A stretch of DNA of 48,027 nt from Geothrix sp. (GCA_031292655.1 JARLGO010000006.1:1-48027), one strand, 5' to 3'. Counted from the first letter of the stretch, positions 8,868 through 16,283 are shown. The notes: a model not told the origin generated them from the sequence alone. Made by a program: numbers and translations.

Positions 8868-10214
8868 TCAGTCCTGTCTCGCCATTAATCGCCACTGGTC
8901 TCCACGACCCATCGCCCCACTTCGAGAGCATATAAAGCAGGCTGGGTCGGGTTTAGCAGTAACTGGTCGGGCACTCGAGTTCATCATATTCTGAAGGACG
9001 TAGCGGGCCTCTACAGGAAATCCGGCAACCACACCCAAGAACATAGTCACTGCTATCGACGAAACCGACCCGTTTAGTGAGATGACCGCAGGCGCTGGGA
9101 CCCGAGCGCCGCGAAAGTACGGATCAGCCTTCCGCTCAAACTGGGTCATCATGTCTTGGCGAACCTCATCGTAGTTTAGAAGCCCACTGCAGGTGAAACA
9201 TGCTAAACCGGGGGATAGCAACTGGACTCGTCCGTAAATATGGGCGACCCGTCCTTTTTTCGCAGAAATTACTGTTCCCATATCTATGCAAGGAATGAAA
9301 TATTGATACACTATTTGTTGAATTACTGCGCGACTTCCATGTGAATCCGTACAAGAGAAAATAAAATCAGTTTCTAAAAGGTGTCTCGCGATTTTTGCTT
9401 TGGTTACATCTCCTAAAATGGCCGCTACTTTTGAGAACTTATTTATTTTTCGAATATAGGCTTTTGCAATCGAAACTTTTGATTTTCCTACATCTTTATT
9501 TGAAGCATTGGGGATACGATTTAAATTCGAAATCTCAAGAGAGTCAGGGTCGATTAAAATAAAATTATGTACCCCCAAATGGACAAGTTGCTGAGCAACC
9601 AGCGAACCCGTCCCTCCAAGGCCAACTATTCCAATGCATAAATCCTGAATGGCGCGTTGTCCAAGTTCGCCAAATGCTCTGACCTGCCGGTCATAGATGT
9701 TCTCCTCGAAACCGTCTGTTGGCCCGACCTCCGCACATGGATCAAACAGTATCTCGCGCCTGTGACCCAACGAAATCACCCGAGCCTCAGTCTTAGTTCC
9801 AAGCTGACGGGCCCTCAGCCCACCGGTGCTGATCACCAGCGCTGCATGATACTGCCCTGGGATTCTCTTCTCCAGGAAGGTTCTCAAGTGAACTTCACCA
9901 CCGTCGTCGACGATCGAAAATAGCGGAGGCTTGGGGGCAACATGAGAATGAACGAAGATCACACTTTGTGAGCTAATTTTTGCCTTTTTAACTACGTTGG
10001 CAACGAAACTTGGTCGAAGGGTCACTCCACAGGGTCCCTTTTCTTGGTAATCGCCCTGCTGAGGGATTTCAATGTTCTGGACAATAAGCCGAACAAGCCC
10101 AGATTTCTTTGAGATGGAGGAGGCAAGAAGGACGGCACACCGCTCCTCATCCGGATTCAGTATCTCGGACTTGACCTTCCCTAAATCGTCTTCACTGATG
10201 GCGATCTCAATCAT
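8868..10214 (-). CDS. JAB peptidase - ThiF/E1-like fusion protein
   Basis: This is a 448-residue fusion. The N-terminal JAB/JAMM metalloprotease domain (about 1-150) has E23/E24, H89-S-H91, S100 and D103, the zinc and catalytic set. The C-terminal E1 domain (about 170-448) has the ATP-binding GLGGTGS (198-204), LIDPDSLEISNLNR (220-233) and two CxxC pairs (339/342 and 426/429) for structural zinc. C288 and C309 are candidates for a thioester cysteine. The protein should adenylate the ubiquitin-like protein encoded upstream and trim or remove it through the JAB domain. The start is ATG 10214, overlapping the E2 stop as ATGA. The frame is open to 10475, but that part overlaps the E2 gene and is unlike any domain. 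This section is markedly AT-rich for the window. Confidence 0.9.
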   Translation of the reverse strand: MIEIAISEDDLGKVKSEILNPDEERCAVLLASSISKKSGLVRLIVQNIEIPQQGDYQEKGPCGVTLRPSFVANVVKKAKISSQSVIFVHSHVAPKPPLFSIVDDGGEVHLRTFLEKRIPGQYHAALVISTGGLRARQLGTKTEARVISLGHRREILFDPCAEVGPTDGFEENIYDRQVRAFGELGQRAIQDLCIGIVGLGGTGSLVAQQLVHLGVHNFILIDPDSLEISNLNRIPNASNKDVGKSKVSIAKAYIRKINKFSKVAAILGDVTKAKIARHLLETDFIFSCTDSHGSRAVIQQIVYQYFIPCIDMGTVISAKKGRVAHIYGRVQLLSPGLACFTCSGLLNYDEVRQDMMTQFERKADPYFRGARVPAPAVISLNGSVSSIAVTMFLGVVAGFPVEARYVLQNMMNSSARPVTAKPDPACFICSRSGAMGRGDQWRLMARQD

Positions 10215-10591
10215 CTGGGTGGATCTAGACGACGAATGATGACGTTGATATATCTTAAAAGAGAGTCCTGATTTGGGTTCCAACCTTGCAGGTGCCATGA
10301 AAACCAAGTTCCCCTCTGGCCAAAATCGGGGATTGGATTGGAATCGTTCGACGCATGAGGAGTCTCCTCGTTCGCAAGGCGCACTCCACCAGGCTCTAGC
10401 CAAAAGCAATCTGGCTGAGCCGCCGGGTACCCCGGAGGCGCCACAAACAAAATCGTTGAGGTCTTCCTGTTCCAACCTGGTGGAAGGACGAAATCAGGGA
10501 TCTCAATTAGATGAGATCCACTCGGTGCCGGGGTGATCTTCGCGCTTGAATATTTCTCCTTCAATTCCAGAAATTGTTGCTCGATTAGCAT
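10211..10591 (-). CDS. E2-like protein (prokaryotic E2 family E type)
   Basis: This 126-residue protein has the E2/UBC-like pattern VLPPGW, PPGYPAAQPDCFWLEPG and a C-terminal W-x2-W-H-x3-W helix region, as in prokaryotic E2 family E proteins. The only cysteine is C62, inside the strand after the GYP motif. That is earlier than the catalytic position of canonical E2 enzymes, and no cysteine follows. Transfer would have to use C62, use a hydroxyl residue, or be structural only. It overlaps the modifier gene by 7 bases (ATGCTAA) and the E1 gene by 4 (ATGA). Identity as an E2-like protein is supported by sequence and by the neighbours; activity is open. Confidence 0.8.
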   Translation of the reverse strand: MLIEQQFLELKEKYSSAKITPAPSGSHLIEIPDFVLPPGWNRKTSTILFVAPPGYPAAQPDCFWLEPGGVRLANEETPHASNDSNPIPDFGQRGTWFSWHLQGWNPNQDSLLRYINVIIRRLDPPR

Positions 10592-10833
10592 TGCTGGGTC
10601 CCAAAAGTAGCTGGTGGGACAGCGTAGAAATGCTTCTCTCCGCCGCTCAAGACAATGCCTTCTCCATCGGAGATCGCCTGGTCGGCACCGCCACCGTGCG
10701 TCTCCAGAAACAGTTGGTAAGCGGGCGGGACCCCCGCGATCGACTTGATCGTTGCCCCGGTGACAGATTCAGTTGGTGAGGAGTACTTCTTCCCATCCAC
10801 GAAGAAGTGGAACTCTTTCTGGTGTTCCCCCAT
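10585..10833 (-). CDS. Ubiquitin-like modifier (Multi_ubiq-type domain)
   Basis: This 82-residue single-domain protein has the pattern FFVDGKKYSSPTESVTGATIK, AGVPPAYQLFLE, ISDGEGI and HFYAVPPATFG. That is the Multi_ubiq beta-grasp family, often found as tandem domains but here single. The conserved glycine at residue 78 is followed by TQQC, so a four-residue tail with a terminal cysteine would need trimming by the JAB domain before glycine could be activated; alternatively the cysteine itself matters. RBS GGAGG lies 5 bases upstream of the ATG. It is the first gene of the operon and overlaps the E2 gene by 7 bases. It would be joined to unknown targets. Confidence 0.88.
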   Translation of the reverse strand: MGEHQKEFHFFVDGKKYSSPTESVTGATIKSIAGVPPAYQLFLETHGGGADQAISDGEGIVLSGGEKHFYAVPPATFGTQQC

Positions 10834-10848
10834 AAGTCCTCCAATTAT

Positions 10849-10863
10849 AGTGTAATTGACACT
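10849..10863. promoter_or_regulatory. AGTGT-N5-ACACT dyad upstream of the modifier gene
   Basis: Five-base inverted arms lie 16-30 bases before the start codon of the operon's first gene, next to a TATAAT sequence on the minus strand. The TATAAT is only a few bases from the ribosome-binding site, so it may not be the real -10 box. It is a candidate operator or promoter only. Confidence 0.3.
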
Positions 10864-11281
10864 AGCACGCTTCAGGTTCTGTCTTCATTCCTGTTCGTCC
10901 GAGCGGCTCCGCCCCGCCTCTCATTTCTCTCGTAGTTCAAAGGTAAGGAATCTGACCTCTAATCCGCCCCAGTTATTCTAACGCAGGTTCATTGTTGAAG
11001 ATCAGACCTCTGAGATGCCCCTAGGCCTGTGCTTCCGGTCTTGAGAGCGGGTTGGTCGAATCAGGATACGCCCTTGCGCAATCCGGGTGAATCAGGATCG
11101 AGAAGGTCCGCCCCGAGGGACGGGCCTTCTTCCGCGAGCCCCGGGCTCTGAGCCGCCAATGGAACCGGTGTCTGGTCGTTCATAGACCTGGGTGGTGGGC
11201 CTCACGACCCGCCACTTGTTCACCCCAACCGGATTCCAGTGCCACTTCTCACGGTCGCCACTGGAACCATCAGGAGTTTCT
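10864..11281. other. Gap with hairpin and tRNA-like fragment
   Basis: No gene is supported. A hairpin at about 11100-11128 (GAAGGTCCG with CGGGCCTTC, one G-U pair, 10-base loop, then TT) may be a terminator. Around 10933-10966 there is a tRNA-like string (TAGTTCAAAGG then CCTCTAATCCG), but it does not fold into a cloverleaf. Confidence 0.4.
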
Positions 11282-11383
11282 ATGTCCCAAATTATACCTG
11301 CCCAGGAAGGGCAAATCTTCGCCGAGGAGAGGTCCGGGAAAGAAGAGCCTTGCTCACCGATAGGTTTACAACCTATTGTTTGA
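11282..11383 (+). CDS. Possible 33-residue small protein
   Basis: AGGAG sits 6 bases before ATG 11282, a good ribosome-binding site, and the frame gives 33 residues beginning MSQIIPAQEGQIF. No family is recognised. It may be a leader peptide, the start of a decayed gene or chance. It stands 63 bases before the next gene on the same strand. Confidence 0.25.
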   Translation: MSQIIPAQEGQIFAEERSGKEEPCSPIGLQPIV

Positions 11384-11446
11384 TAGCCACTTCCACCTTC
11401 TCCTGGCCCATGAGACTCTGGGACATCCTGATCCGAAGAGGTGTTG

Positions 11447-12421
11447 ATGCATTTTCCAGAGGCATTCAGTCACCAACTTCCAGGCATGATCAACGTCGAT
11501 AAGGCCGTAAGGTATTTTGATGCCGGGCATCTCACTGACCGAAATGCGTTCGAATGCCCAGATACCCACTGCTCAGCGCCCTTGATCCTGAAGGCACTGC
11601 CAGTCAATACGGCAGGCCAGGGTCCGGTCACTGGGAAATGTGACCCCTACTTTTCCACGAGTGGAGATAAGTCCAGCCACGACCCTGCCTGCGAGTTTCT
11701 GCGTGCAGAGATCATTGGTCCGACCTTCATCCGAACCAGACCGAACTGGAAGGATGATCTCAAGAACATCAACCTTGATGATGTATTCGATTTGATGCGC
11801 CCAACCATCGTACGCCCACAGATAGCAGGATCAGGCTCAAGTTCCTCTTCCAGTGCCGCTCATCGTTCTGTCATCGCCGTACAGAAAGCACAACGGAAGA
11901 ACCTGAGCCACTACTCTGTGCTTGAATCCGTCGTGGATCGGTACTTGGGTTTACCGGCTCGTCTGGCCGCAAAGAAGTGTCTTCGAATTGCAGGACGGCG
12001 CCTGACATACACAGACACCTTCATTGAGATGAAGGACATTGGTCCCAAGGGACTGGGGCCAAACGATATTCGAATCTACACGGGGGAAGCACTGCTTAAA
12101 CCAAACCCCAAGGTCGGTGGTGGATACGGTTTCTACCTTCTGGATGACACATCAATCGCGGGTGTGATTCACCGCGGTGCCTACAAGATTTGGGCAAGTT
12201 TCCTGCAACCGAAACCAGGGAGTGCGCTTGGTCCTGGAATCACTCGAATGGCCAGACGCCTTTCGAATGCCATCGGGACAGTCAACAACGGAAAGGTCAA
12301 GGTCAGGTTGTATATCCTTGGTGGGTACAAAATATCATCCCAGCATATAAATGGTGCCCAACAGGAGTGGCTGAATTTTCAGGTGGCCAATCTTGATCAT
12401 GTCCACTTCGAGATCATCTGA
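11447..12421 (+). CDS. Uncharacterised protein with N-terminal Cys/His cluster
   Basis: This roughly 324-residue protein has no family I can name. The N-terminal part has CPDTHC (about residues 37-42), then CDPYF and HDPAC, a possible zinc-binding module. A serine run (GSGSSSSSSAA, about residue 130) separates it from a longer C-terminal domain rich in beta-type strands (YGFYLLDDTS, VKVRLYILGG). Start ATG 11447 is chosen because GAAGAGG lies 6 bases upstream; GTG 11441 and ATG 11486 are alternatives. The two-part structure with an N-terminal zinc module resembles CoiA-like or restriction-associated proteins, but that is only an impression. It converges with the next gene, overlapping by 8 bases. 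Confidence 0.6.
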   Translation: MHFPEAFSHQLPGMINVDKAVRYFDAGHLTDRNAFECPDTHCSAPLILKALPVNTAGQGPVTGKCDPYFSTSGDKSSHDPACEFLRAEIIGPTFIRTRPNWKDDLKNINLDDVFDLMRPTIVRPQIAGSGSSSSSSAAHRSVIAVQKAQRKNLSHYSVLESVVDRYLGLPARLAAKKCLRIAGRRLTYTDTFIEMKDIGPKGLGPNDIRIYTGEALLKPNPKVGGGYGFYLLDDTSIAGVIHRGAYKIWASFLQPKPGSALGPGITRMARRLSNAIGTVNNGKVKVRLYILGGYKISSQHINGAQQEWLNFQVANLDHVHFEII

Positions 12422-12863
12422 CGGGTTTGTCTCTCCTTGTGGTCATCTGGACCTTGTATGGCGCAAGTAGCCGAAGGATTGCGATCGCGAAGATAGTGGC
12501 AAGCTCATAGGGGATCTGTAACGAGATCCGATCGGTATCCTTCTCGACCACGACGGGATCATCCACTCCAATGAAGATAACCGACAGGTGAACCCCTCCA
12601 CCGCCGCGCAGGGTGGCGACATATTCGGCCGAAGCATGCTGGAGGGCCGCATCCCGATACATAGCGAGGCGTTCCGAACGGTCTTCCGACCAATAAAGCA
12701 AGGAAGGGGGTAGTTCGGCACGCAGTTCATCCACGATCGCGGTACTGGTCAGCCTTGTCCTTCTAAACGATTGGCGTAGCCACCGGGACATCGAGGCTTC
12801 GTCCCGGTTAAGTTCGTGGTTCTCGCACTCGGATTCCAAGTCGGGTGGGATTTCAGATGTCAT
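12414..12863 (-). CDS. Uncharacterised small protein
   Basis: This 149-residue protein starts at ATG 12863, with AAGGGG about 9 bases upstream; the frame also opens at 12920 without a site. It is acidic at the N-terminus (EIPPDLESECENHEL), then basic (WLRQSFRRTRL). Its C-terminal third contains a hydrophobic stretch (ELATIFAIAILRLLAP) that could be a buried helix or membrane segment. No family is recognised. It is convergent with the Cys/His-cluster gene and the two stop regions overlap by 8 bases. Confidence 0.5.
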   Translation of the reverse strand: MTSEIPPDLESECENHELNRDEASMSRWLRQSFRRTRLTSTAIVDELRAELPPSLLYWSEDRSERLAMYRDAALQHASAEYVATLRGGGGVHLSVIFIGVDDPVVVEKDTDRISLQIPYELATIFAIAILRLLAPYKVQMTTRRDKPVR

Positions 12864-13321
12864 GGAATACCCCTTGATGTGGTCCGGATTCTGGCCCCAA
12901 GTCCGGCCGCCTAGCCTCAAATGTCACGGAGCGTCAGTGACGCTCACGGTTGTCTGGACAGGAGACAACACCACTTTGGGCGCTGATCCGGTCATCGGGT
13001 TTTGTTCGGGACCATCTAGATTGGGTGTGTGCATATTCATGGGATCTTCCGGCGCCACCAAAGGGCTACCGAGATCATCAACCCGAAGTATTTTTTCTCT
13101 CGATCTCAGATGTTCCATTTTTTATTCGACCAAAGGGCCTGAAAAAGTCGAATGATTCGATGTTCTATTCGACGCGTAAATACAGTGTGCAAGCGCGTTT
13201 CGATGGATTACATTGGTCGTCCGGAGAGACTTATCACGAGTCGTTTCACGCGAGGGGTAATGGCGCATGCACAAGATGGATCCTCCTCATCTCCTTCCCT
13301 CTCCAGGGGGAGGGACCCTCC
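12864..13321. other. 458-base gap with repeated ATTCGAC motifs
   Basis: A plus-strand frame spans 12950-13489, but only its C-terminal end looks like protein. ATTCGAC occurs at 13134-13140 and 13167-13173, and its complement GTCGAAT at 13147-13153; the last two form an inverted pair 13 bases apart. These may be regulator sites or relics. An AT-rich run (13090-13135) could hold a promoter. Confidence 0.4.
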
Positions 13322-13489
13322 ATGTCGGACCTTGTGAACCAGGACCGGGATGCGCCTGCCCTGGAGGTGATTCGCCTATCCGTGGAAGACCAGGAGGCGT
13401 TCGCCAAGGCTCTGCTGGATCCACCGCCGGTGACACCAGCTCTGGCTAGGGCTTTCCAACGCCGCCGAAAGCGCCTGAGGCCTGGCTGA
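13322..13489 (+). pseudogene. Truncated DUF1778 (TacA-type) antitoxin remnant
   Basis: The 55-residue product contains RLSVEDQEAFAKALLDPPP, the C-terminal toxin-binding signature of DUF1778 antitoxins. The usual N-terminal ribbon-helix-helix DNA-binding part is missing; full proteins are about 90 residues. GGGAGGG precedes the ATG. No GNAT toxin gene follows; the next gene is a metallophosphoesterase. I read it as a decayed antitoxin, although a short antitoxin that protects against a toxin encoded elsewhere is possible. Confidence 0.6.
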
Positions 13490-13542
13490 CGGGGTGAAGC
13501 TGCTCCTGGGCACCCGTCATCAACCTCCCACGAAAGAGATCC

Positions 13543-14484
13543 ATGCGCCTGGTTTGCATCTCCGACACTCACAACACCCACAGGGCCCTGCATCTTCCAG
13601 ATGGGGACGTTCTCATTCACGCGGGAGATGCCACCGGGCAGGGGCTCAGTCTGGAGGTGGAGCGCTTCTTCGCCTGGTTTGCATCCCAACCCCATCAGCA
13701 CAAGATCCTCGTCGCCGGGAACCACGACTGGCTCTTTCAGCGGCATCCCGATATGGCCGCCCAGCTTCTGGCAGCCCACCCTGGCATCACCTACCTTCAG
13801 GACTCCGGGATCGAGATCGAAGGCGTCAAGTTCTGGGGTTCTCCCTGGCAGCCCTGGTTCTGCGACTGGGCCTTCAACCTTCCGCGCGGAGGCGAGGCCC
13901 TCCGCGAGACCTGGAACAAGATCCCGTTGGGTACCGAGGTCCTAATCACCCATGGGCCGCCCTGGGGGGTGCTCGATCAGGTGCATGGCTGCATTCACCT
14001 GGGTTGTGAGGCACTGAAGATTCGTCTTGCCGCCGTCCGTCCTCGTGTCCATGTTTTCGGGCACATCCATGGCTCATACGGAGTGGCTCGGTCCAAGGCC
14101 ACCGCCTATGTGAACGCGTGTAGTTGTGATGAGGACTATCGGCCCACGCACAAACCCGTCGTCCTTGATCTTCGCCCCAAATCCATCAAGGTCCATGGAA
14201 TCGAACCCAACGTGCGGTTGGAACGCCTGGAGCGTCTGCAGGAGGCCCTCATGCACACAGAGAAGGATGTCCGCGAGAAAGTGTTGTACGAATTGCCTCC
14301 ACACCAGATTGATGGGCTCCACGAGATGGCAGAAATCCGAGGGATGAGGACGGAGGCTCTGCTCCAGGATTATGTAGAGCGTGGCCTGCACTTCGACTTG
14401 GCGAAGCACCTTCGAGTCGAGAAGAAGCCGAGCAAGCGACCCATCCCGTTCACCAAACTGGAGGATGGTCGTGCCGAAACCTAA
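13543..14484 (+). CDS. Metallophosphoesterase with C-terminal helical extension
   Basis: This 313-residue protein is a calcineurin-like phosphoesterase of the MPPED/UPF0046 kind. Metal-binding motifs run in order: SDTHN (7-11), GDAT (28-31), AGNHDW (58-63), THGPPWG and GHIHG. All ligands are present, so a two-metal hydrolase acting on phosphodiesters or nucleotides is expected. After about residue 220 there is a helical extension with MRTEALLQDYVERGLHFDLAKHL, which resembles a small regulatory domain and is unusual for the family. The 3' end overlaps the next gene by 20 bases, implying co-translation with two antitoxin-like proteins. It could be the active component of a toxin-antitoxin-like trio. 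Confidence 0.85.
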   Translation: MRLVCISDTHNTHRALHLPDGDVLIHAGDATGQGLSLEVERFFAWFASQPHQHKILVAGNHDWLFQRHPDMAAQLLAAHPGITYLQDSGIEIEGVKFWGSPWQPWFCDWAFNLPRGGEALRETWNKIPLGTEVLITHGPPWGVLDQVHGCIHLGCEALKIRLAAVRPRVHVFGHIHGSYGVARSKATAYVNACSCDEDYRPTHKPVVLDLRPKSIKVHGIEPNVRLERLERLQEALMHTEKDVREKVLYELPPHQIDGLHEMAEIRGMRTEALLQDYVERGLHFDLAKHLRVEKKPSKRPIPFTKLEDGRAET

Positions 14485-15088
14485 GCCCCGGAGGACCCTC
14501 TACCCCAAATTGAAGAAGGCCCTCCAGGAGTTGGACCCATCCTGGTCGGGCGAGATCCCCGAGTTGCCAAAGCCCATAAGTTTGCCGGAAGAGGGCCGGA
14601 AGCGGCTCCGGGCAGTCTTATCCCGGGCCGACGATCCTGATGAGGCATACGGGCGAATGGCTGCTGCCGCCCTGCGTATGTTCTACATGATCTCCATGAA
14701 GTGGGGCCTTTCTGAAGAGGATCAGAAGGCGATTCTGGGGGTGGACGAAGATCTCTCGATTGAGGCCCTGGTAGATAGGGGAGCCACTTCTCTCGACATG
14801 GAGGCCATGGAATGCTTCTCCCACATCCTTGGCATCTACAGAGCACTTAACACGCTCTTCCCCACTGACTCTCAGGCGGATGCTTGGATCAAAAAGCCCA
14901 ATTACGCGCCCTTGTTCATCGGGAGGACAGCCCTTCAGATGATGAGGGAAGGAATCGTCGGGCTCCGTGCGGTGAGGGCATACCTTGAAGCCGAAGCTCC
15001 CAGTTCCCACCCTCACCGGAGAAGTAAGGGGCTCGATATGGGCCCCTGGGATCAGGGCTTGAGTCCGAAGGGAGGGGGGGAGCCGTGA
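14465..15088 (+). CDS. Xre/MbcA/ParS-like antitoxin-type protein, first of two
   Basis: This 207-residue protein has a helical central region (about 50-125) that may be a divergent Xre-type DNA-binding part. It is followed by LNTLFPTDSQADAWI, then GRTALQMMREGIVGLRAVRAYLEAE, the DUF2384 toxin-binding fold of MbcA/ParS antitoxins. These normally neutralise RES-domain toxins, but no RES gene is present. It overlaps the metallophosphoesterase gene by 20 bases and meets the next gene as TGATG. Start ATG 14465 is chosen; GTG 14471 is also possible. The pairing with a phosphoesterase is unusual. Confidence 0.7.
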   Translation: MVVPKPKPRRTLYPKLKKALQELDPSWSGEIPELPKPISLPEEGRKRLRAVLSRADDPDEAYGRMAAAALRMFYMISMKWGLSEEDQKAILGVDEDLSIEALVDRGATSLDMEAMECFSHILGIYRALNTLFPTDSQADAWIKKPNYAPLFIGRTALQMMREGIVGLRAVRAYLEAEAPSSHPHRRSKGLDMGPWDQGLSPKGGGEP

Positions 15089-15618
15089 TGAACGAGGGGC
15101 TGCCCGTGATTCAGATCGAGAGCATCCATCGGGCCCTGCTCTCCATCCCTGATTCATCTACGAGGATGGCGGCAGTTCGGTACCTGGATTTCCTGCGAAC
15201 CGTTCTGGGGGTCCAGAGTGCTCGCATTGTCCAACTGAACCGAATGATCCCGCCCGACATGCAATTGCACGATGCCCATAGGGTGAGTGTCGCCTTCCGG
15301 GCATTCTTGAACCTGGCCAAAGTTCTAGGTCTAACTTGGGCCCAAAAAAGTTCCCTGCTCGATGTCCCGGAACGGACCCTGCGCCGTTGGGCTGTGAAGG
15401 AACCTCGCCTTGACGCAGAGAAGCAAAAACGGATGGGTATCGTCCTGGCTATTTACTACCTGGCAGGAAAGGCATTCCAAGACGATCCCAAGGGATGGCT
15501 ACTGCGGCCGAATTCTCACCCTAAACTGGAAGGACGACCGCCCCTCGCTCGAATGCTTGATGGCCGGTATCGAGATTTGGCCTTGGTTTACGCAATCGCG
15601 AGGTCCTTCGAGCCTTAA
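15088..15618 (+). CDS. Xre/ParS-like protein, second of two
   Basis: This 176-residue protein has a helix-turn-helix-like stretch (LTWAQKSSLLDVPERTLRRWA, about residues 90-110). A DUF2384-like C-terminus follows, with GWLLRPNSH, then PLARMLDGRYRDLALVYAIARSF. It is a clearer Xre-ParS architecture than the gene before it. Its start codon overlaps the preceding stop (TGATG) behind a G-rich ribosome-binding site (GGAGGGGGGG). Having two ParS-like proteins in tandem suggests a heteromeric antitoxin or a repressor plus an antitoxin. A partner toxin other than the phosphoesterase is not visible. Confidence 0.65.
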   Translation: MNEGLPVIQIESIHRALLSIPDSSTRMAAVRYLDFLRTVLGVQSARIVQLNRMIPPDMQLHDAHRVSVAFRAFLNLAKVLGLTWAQKSSLLDVPERTLRRWAVKEPRLDAEKQKRMGIVLAIYYLAGKAFQDDPKGWLLRPNSHPKLEGRPPLARMLDGRYRDLALVYAIARSFEP

Positions 15619-15679
15619 TGGAATATCTACTTGGGATGTGTAAGCTCCTCCAGGGGTTTAGACCACACCCCGAGTCACG

Positions 15680-15693
15680 TTCCCGATCGGGAA
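15680..15693. promoter_or_regulatory. HipB operator 1
   Basis: TTCCCGATCGGGAA is a perfect 14-bp palindrome, 55 bases before the hipB-like start. An identical copy lies 49 bases downstream. Confidence 0.75.
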
Positions 15694-15728
15694 TAAATGC
15701 ATCAAAAGGCCTCACAAACATGAAATTA

Positions 15729-15742
15729 TTCCCGATCGGGAA
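15729..15742. promoter_or_regulatory. HipB operator 2
   Basis: A second identical TTCCCGATCGGGAA ends 5 bases before the start codon, covering where the ribosome-binding site should be. Together with operator 1 it suggests cooperative autorepression by the HipB-like protein. Confidence 0.75.
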
Positions 15743-15747
15743 CAAAA

Positions 15748-16047
15748 ATGAACACACTCCCCGCGCTCTTTCGTCTGTTGAGGTTTCCTCTGTTGAGTCT
15801 GGAGGAGGTCGGGACTACCGTCCGACGACTCCGTAAGGAGCAAGGCCTGCGTCAGGATGAGCTGGCCGGAGTTGCAAATGTCGGTCTGCGCTTCATCGTG
15901 GACTTGGAGGCCGGGAAAGACACAATTCAGATGGGTAAGGCCCTGAAGGTGCTGGAGGCACTTGGGTGTGTGCTTACATTCTCGACGCGCTCGGATCTGT
16001 ACAGGGCACTGATGGGAACGGACCAAGTGCCAGGCTCGGAAGACTGA
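15748..16047 (+). CDS. HipB-like Xre regulator, orphan antitoxin
   Basis: This 99-residue protein has an Xre helix-turn-helix (VRRLRKEQGLRQDELAGVANVGLRFIVDLE, about residues 24-53) and the GKDTIQMGKALKVLEALG continuation typical of HipB/y4mF antitoxins. HipB binds its own promoter and inhibits the kinase toxin HipA. Two perfect palindromic operators sit in front of the gene. No hipA follows: the next 236 bases are non-coding and then a gene on the other strand ends. It may be a leftover antitoxin or a repressor of other island genes. Confidence 0.85.
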   Translation: MNTLPALFRLLRFPLLSLEEVGTTVRRLRKEQGLRQDELAGVANVGLRFIVDLEAGKDTIQMGKALKVLEALGCVLTFSTRSDLYRALMGTDQVPGSED

Positions 16048-16283
16048 AGGGAGAATGGCTGAACCTCGAGCTGTTCCATTCCAACGCAGAGGGCATGGGT
16101 AAATTGGTCGCCTGAAAATACGACTGCCTGTGTGGTCAGCTTGTCGGATTTCTGCCTTCGCTTGGCATAGGATTTCGGTAACTCGAAAGCCACCTCCGCC
16201 TGGAAATCCAGTCAAGGGTCGTAGAGCCCAGGATTGAGAGGAATCGAGCGTGATCAATATTCAATTTTGCTCGACAAGACATA

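Noticed and set aside
10920-11010. tRNA-Arg-like gene
   Set aside because: An A-box-like TAGTTCAAAGG and CCTCTAATCCG are present, but the anticodon loop lacks T33, stem pairs fail and the T-arm does not close. At most it is a decayed relic.
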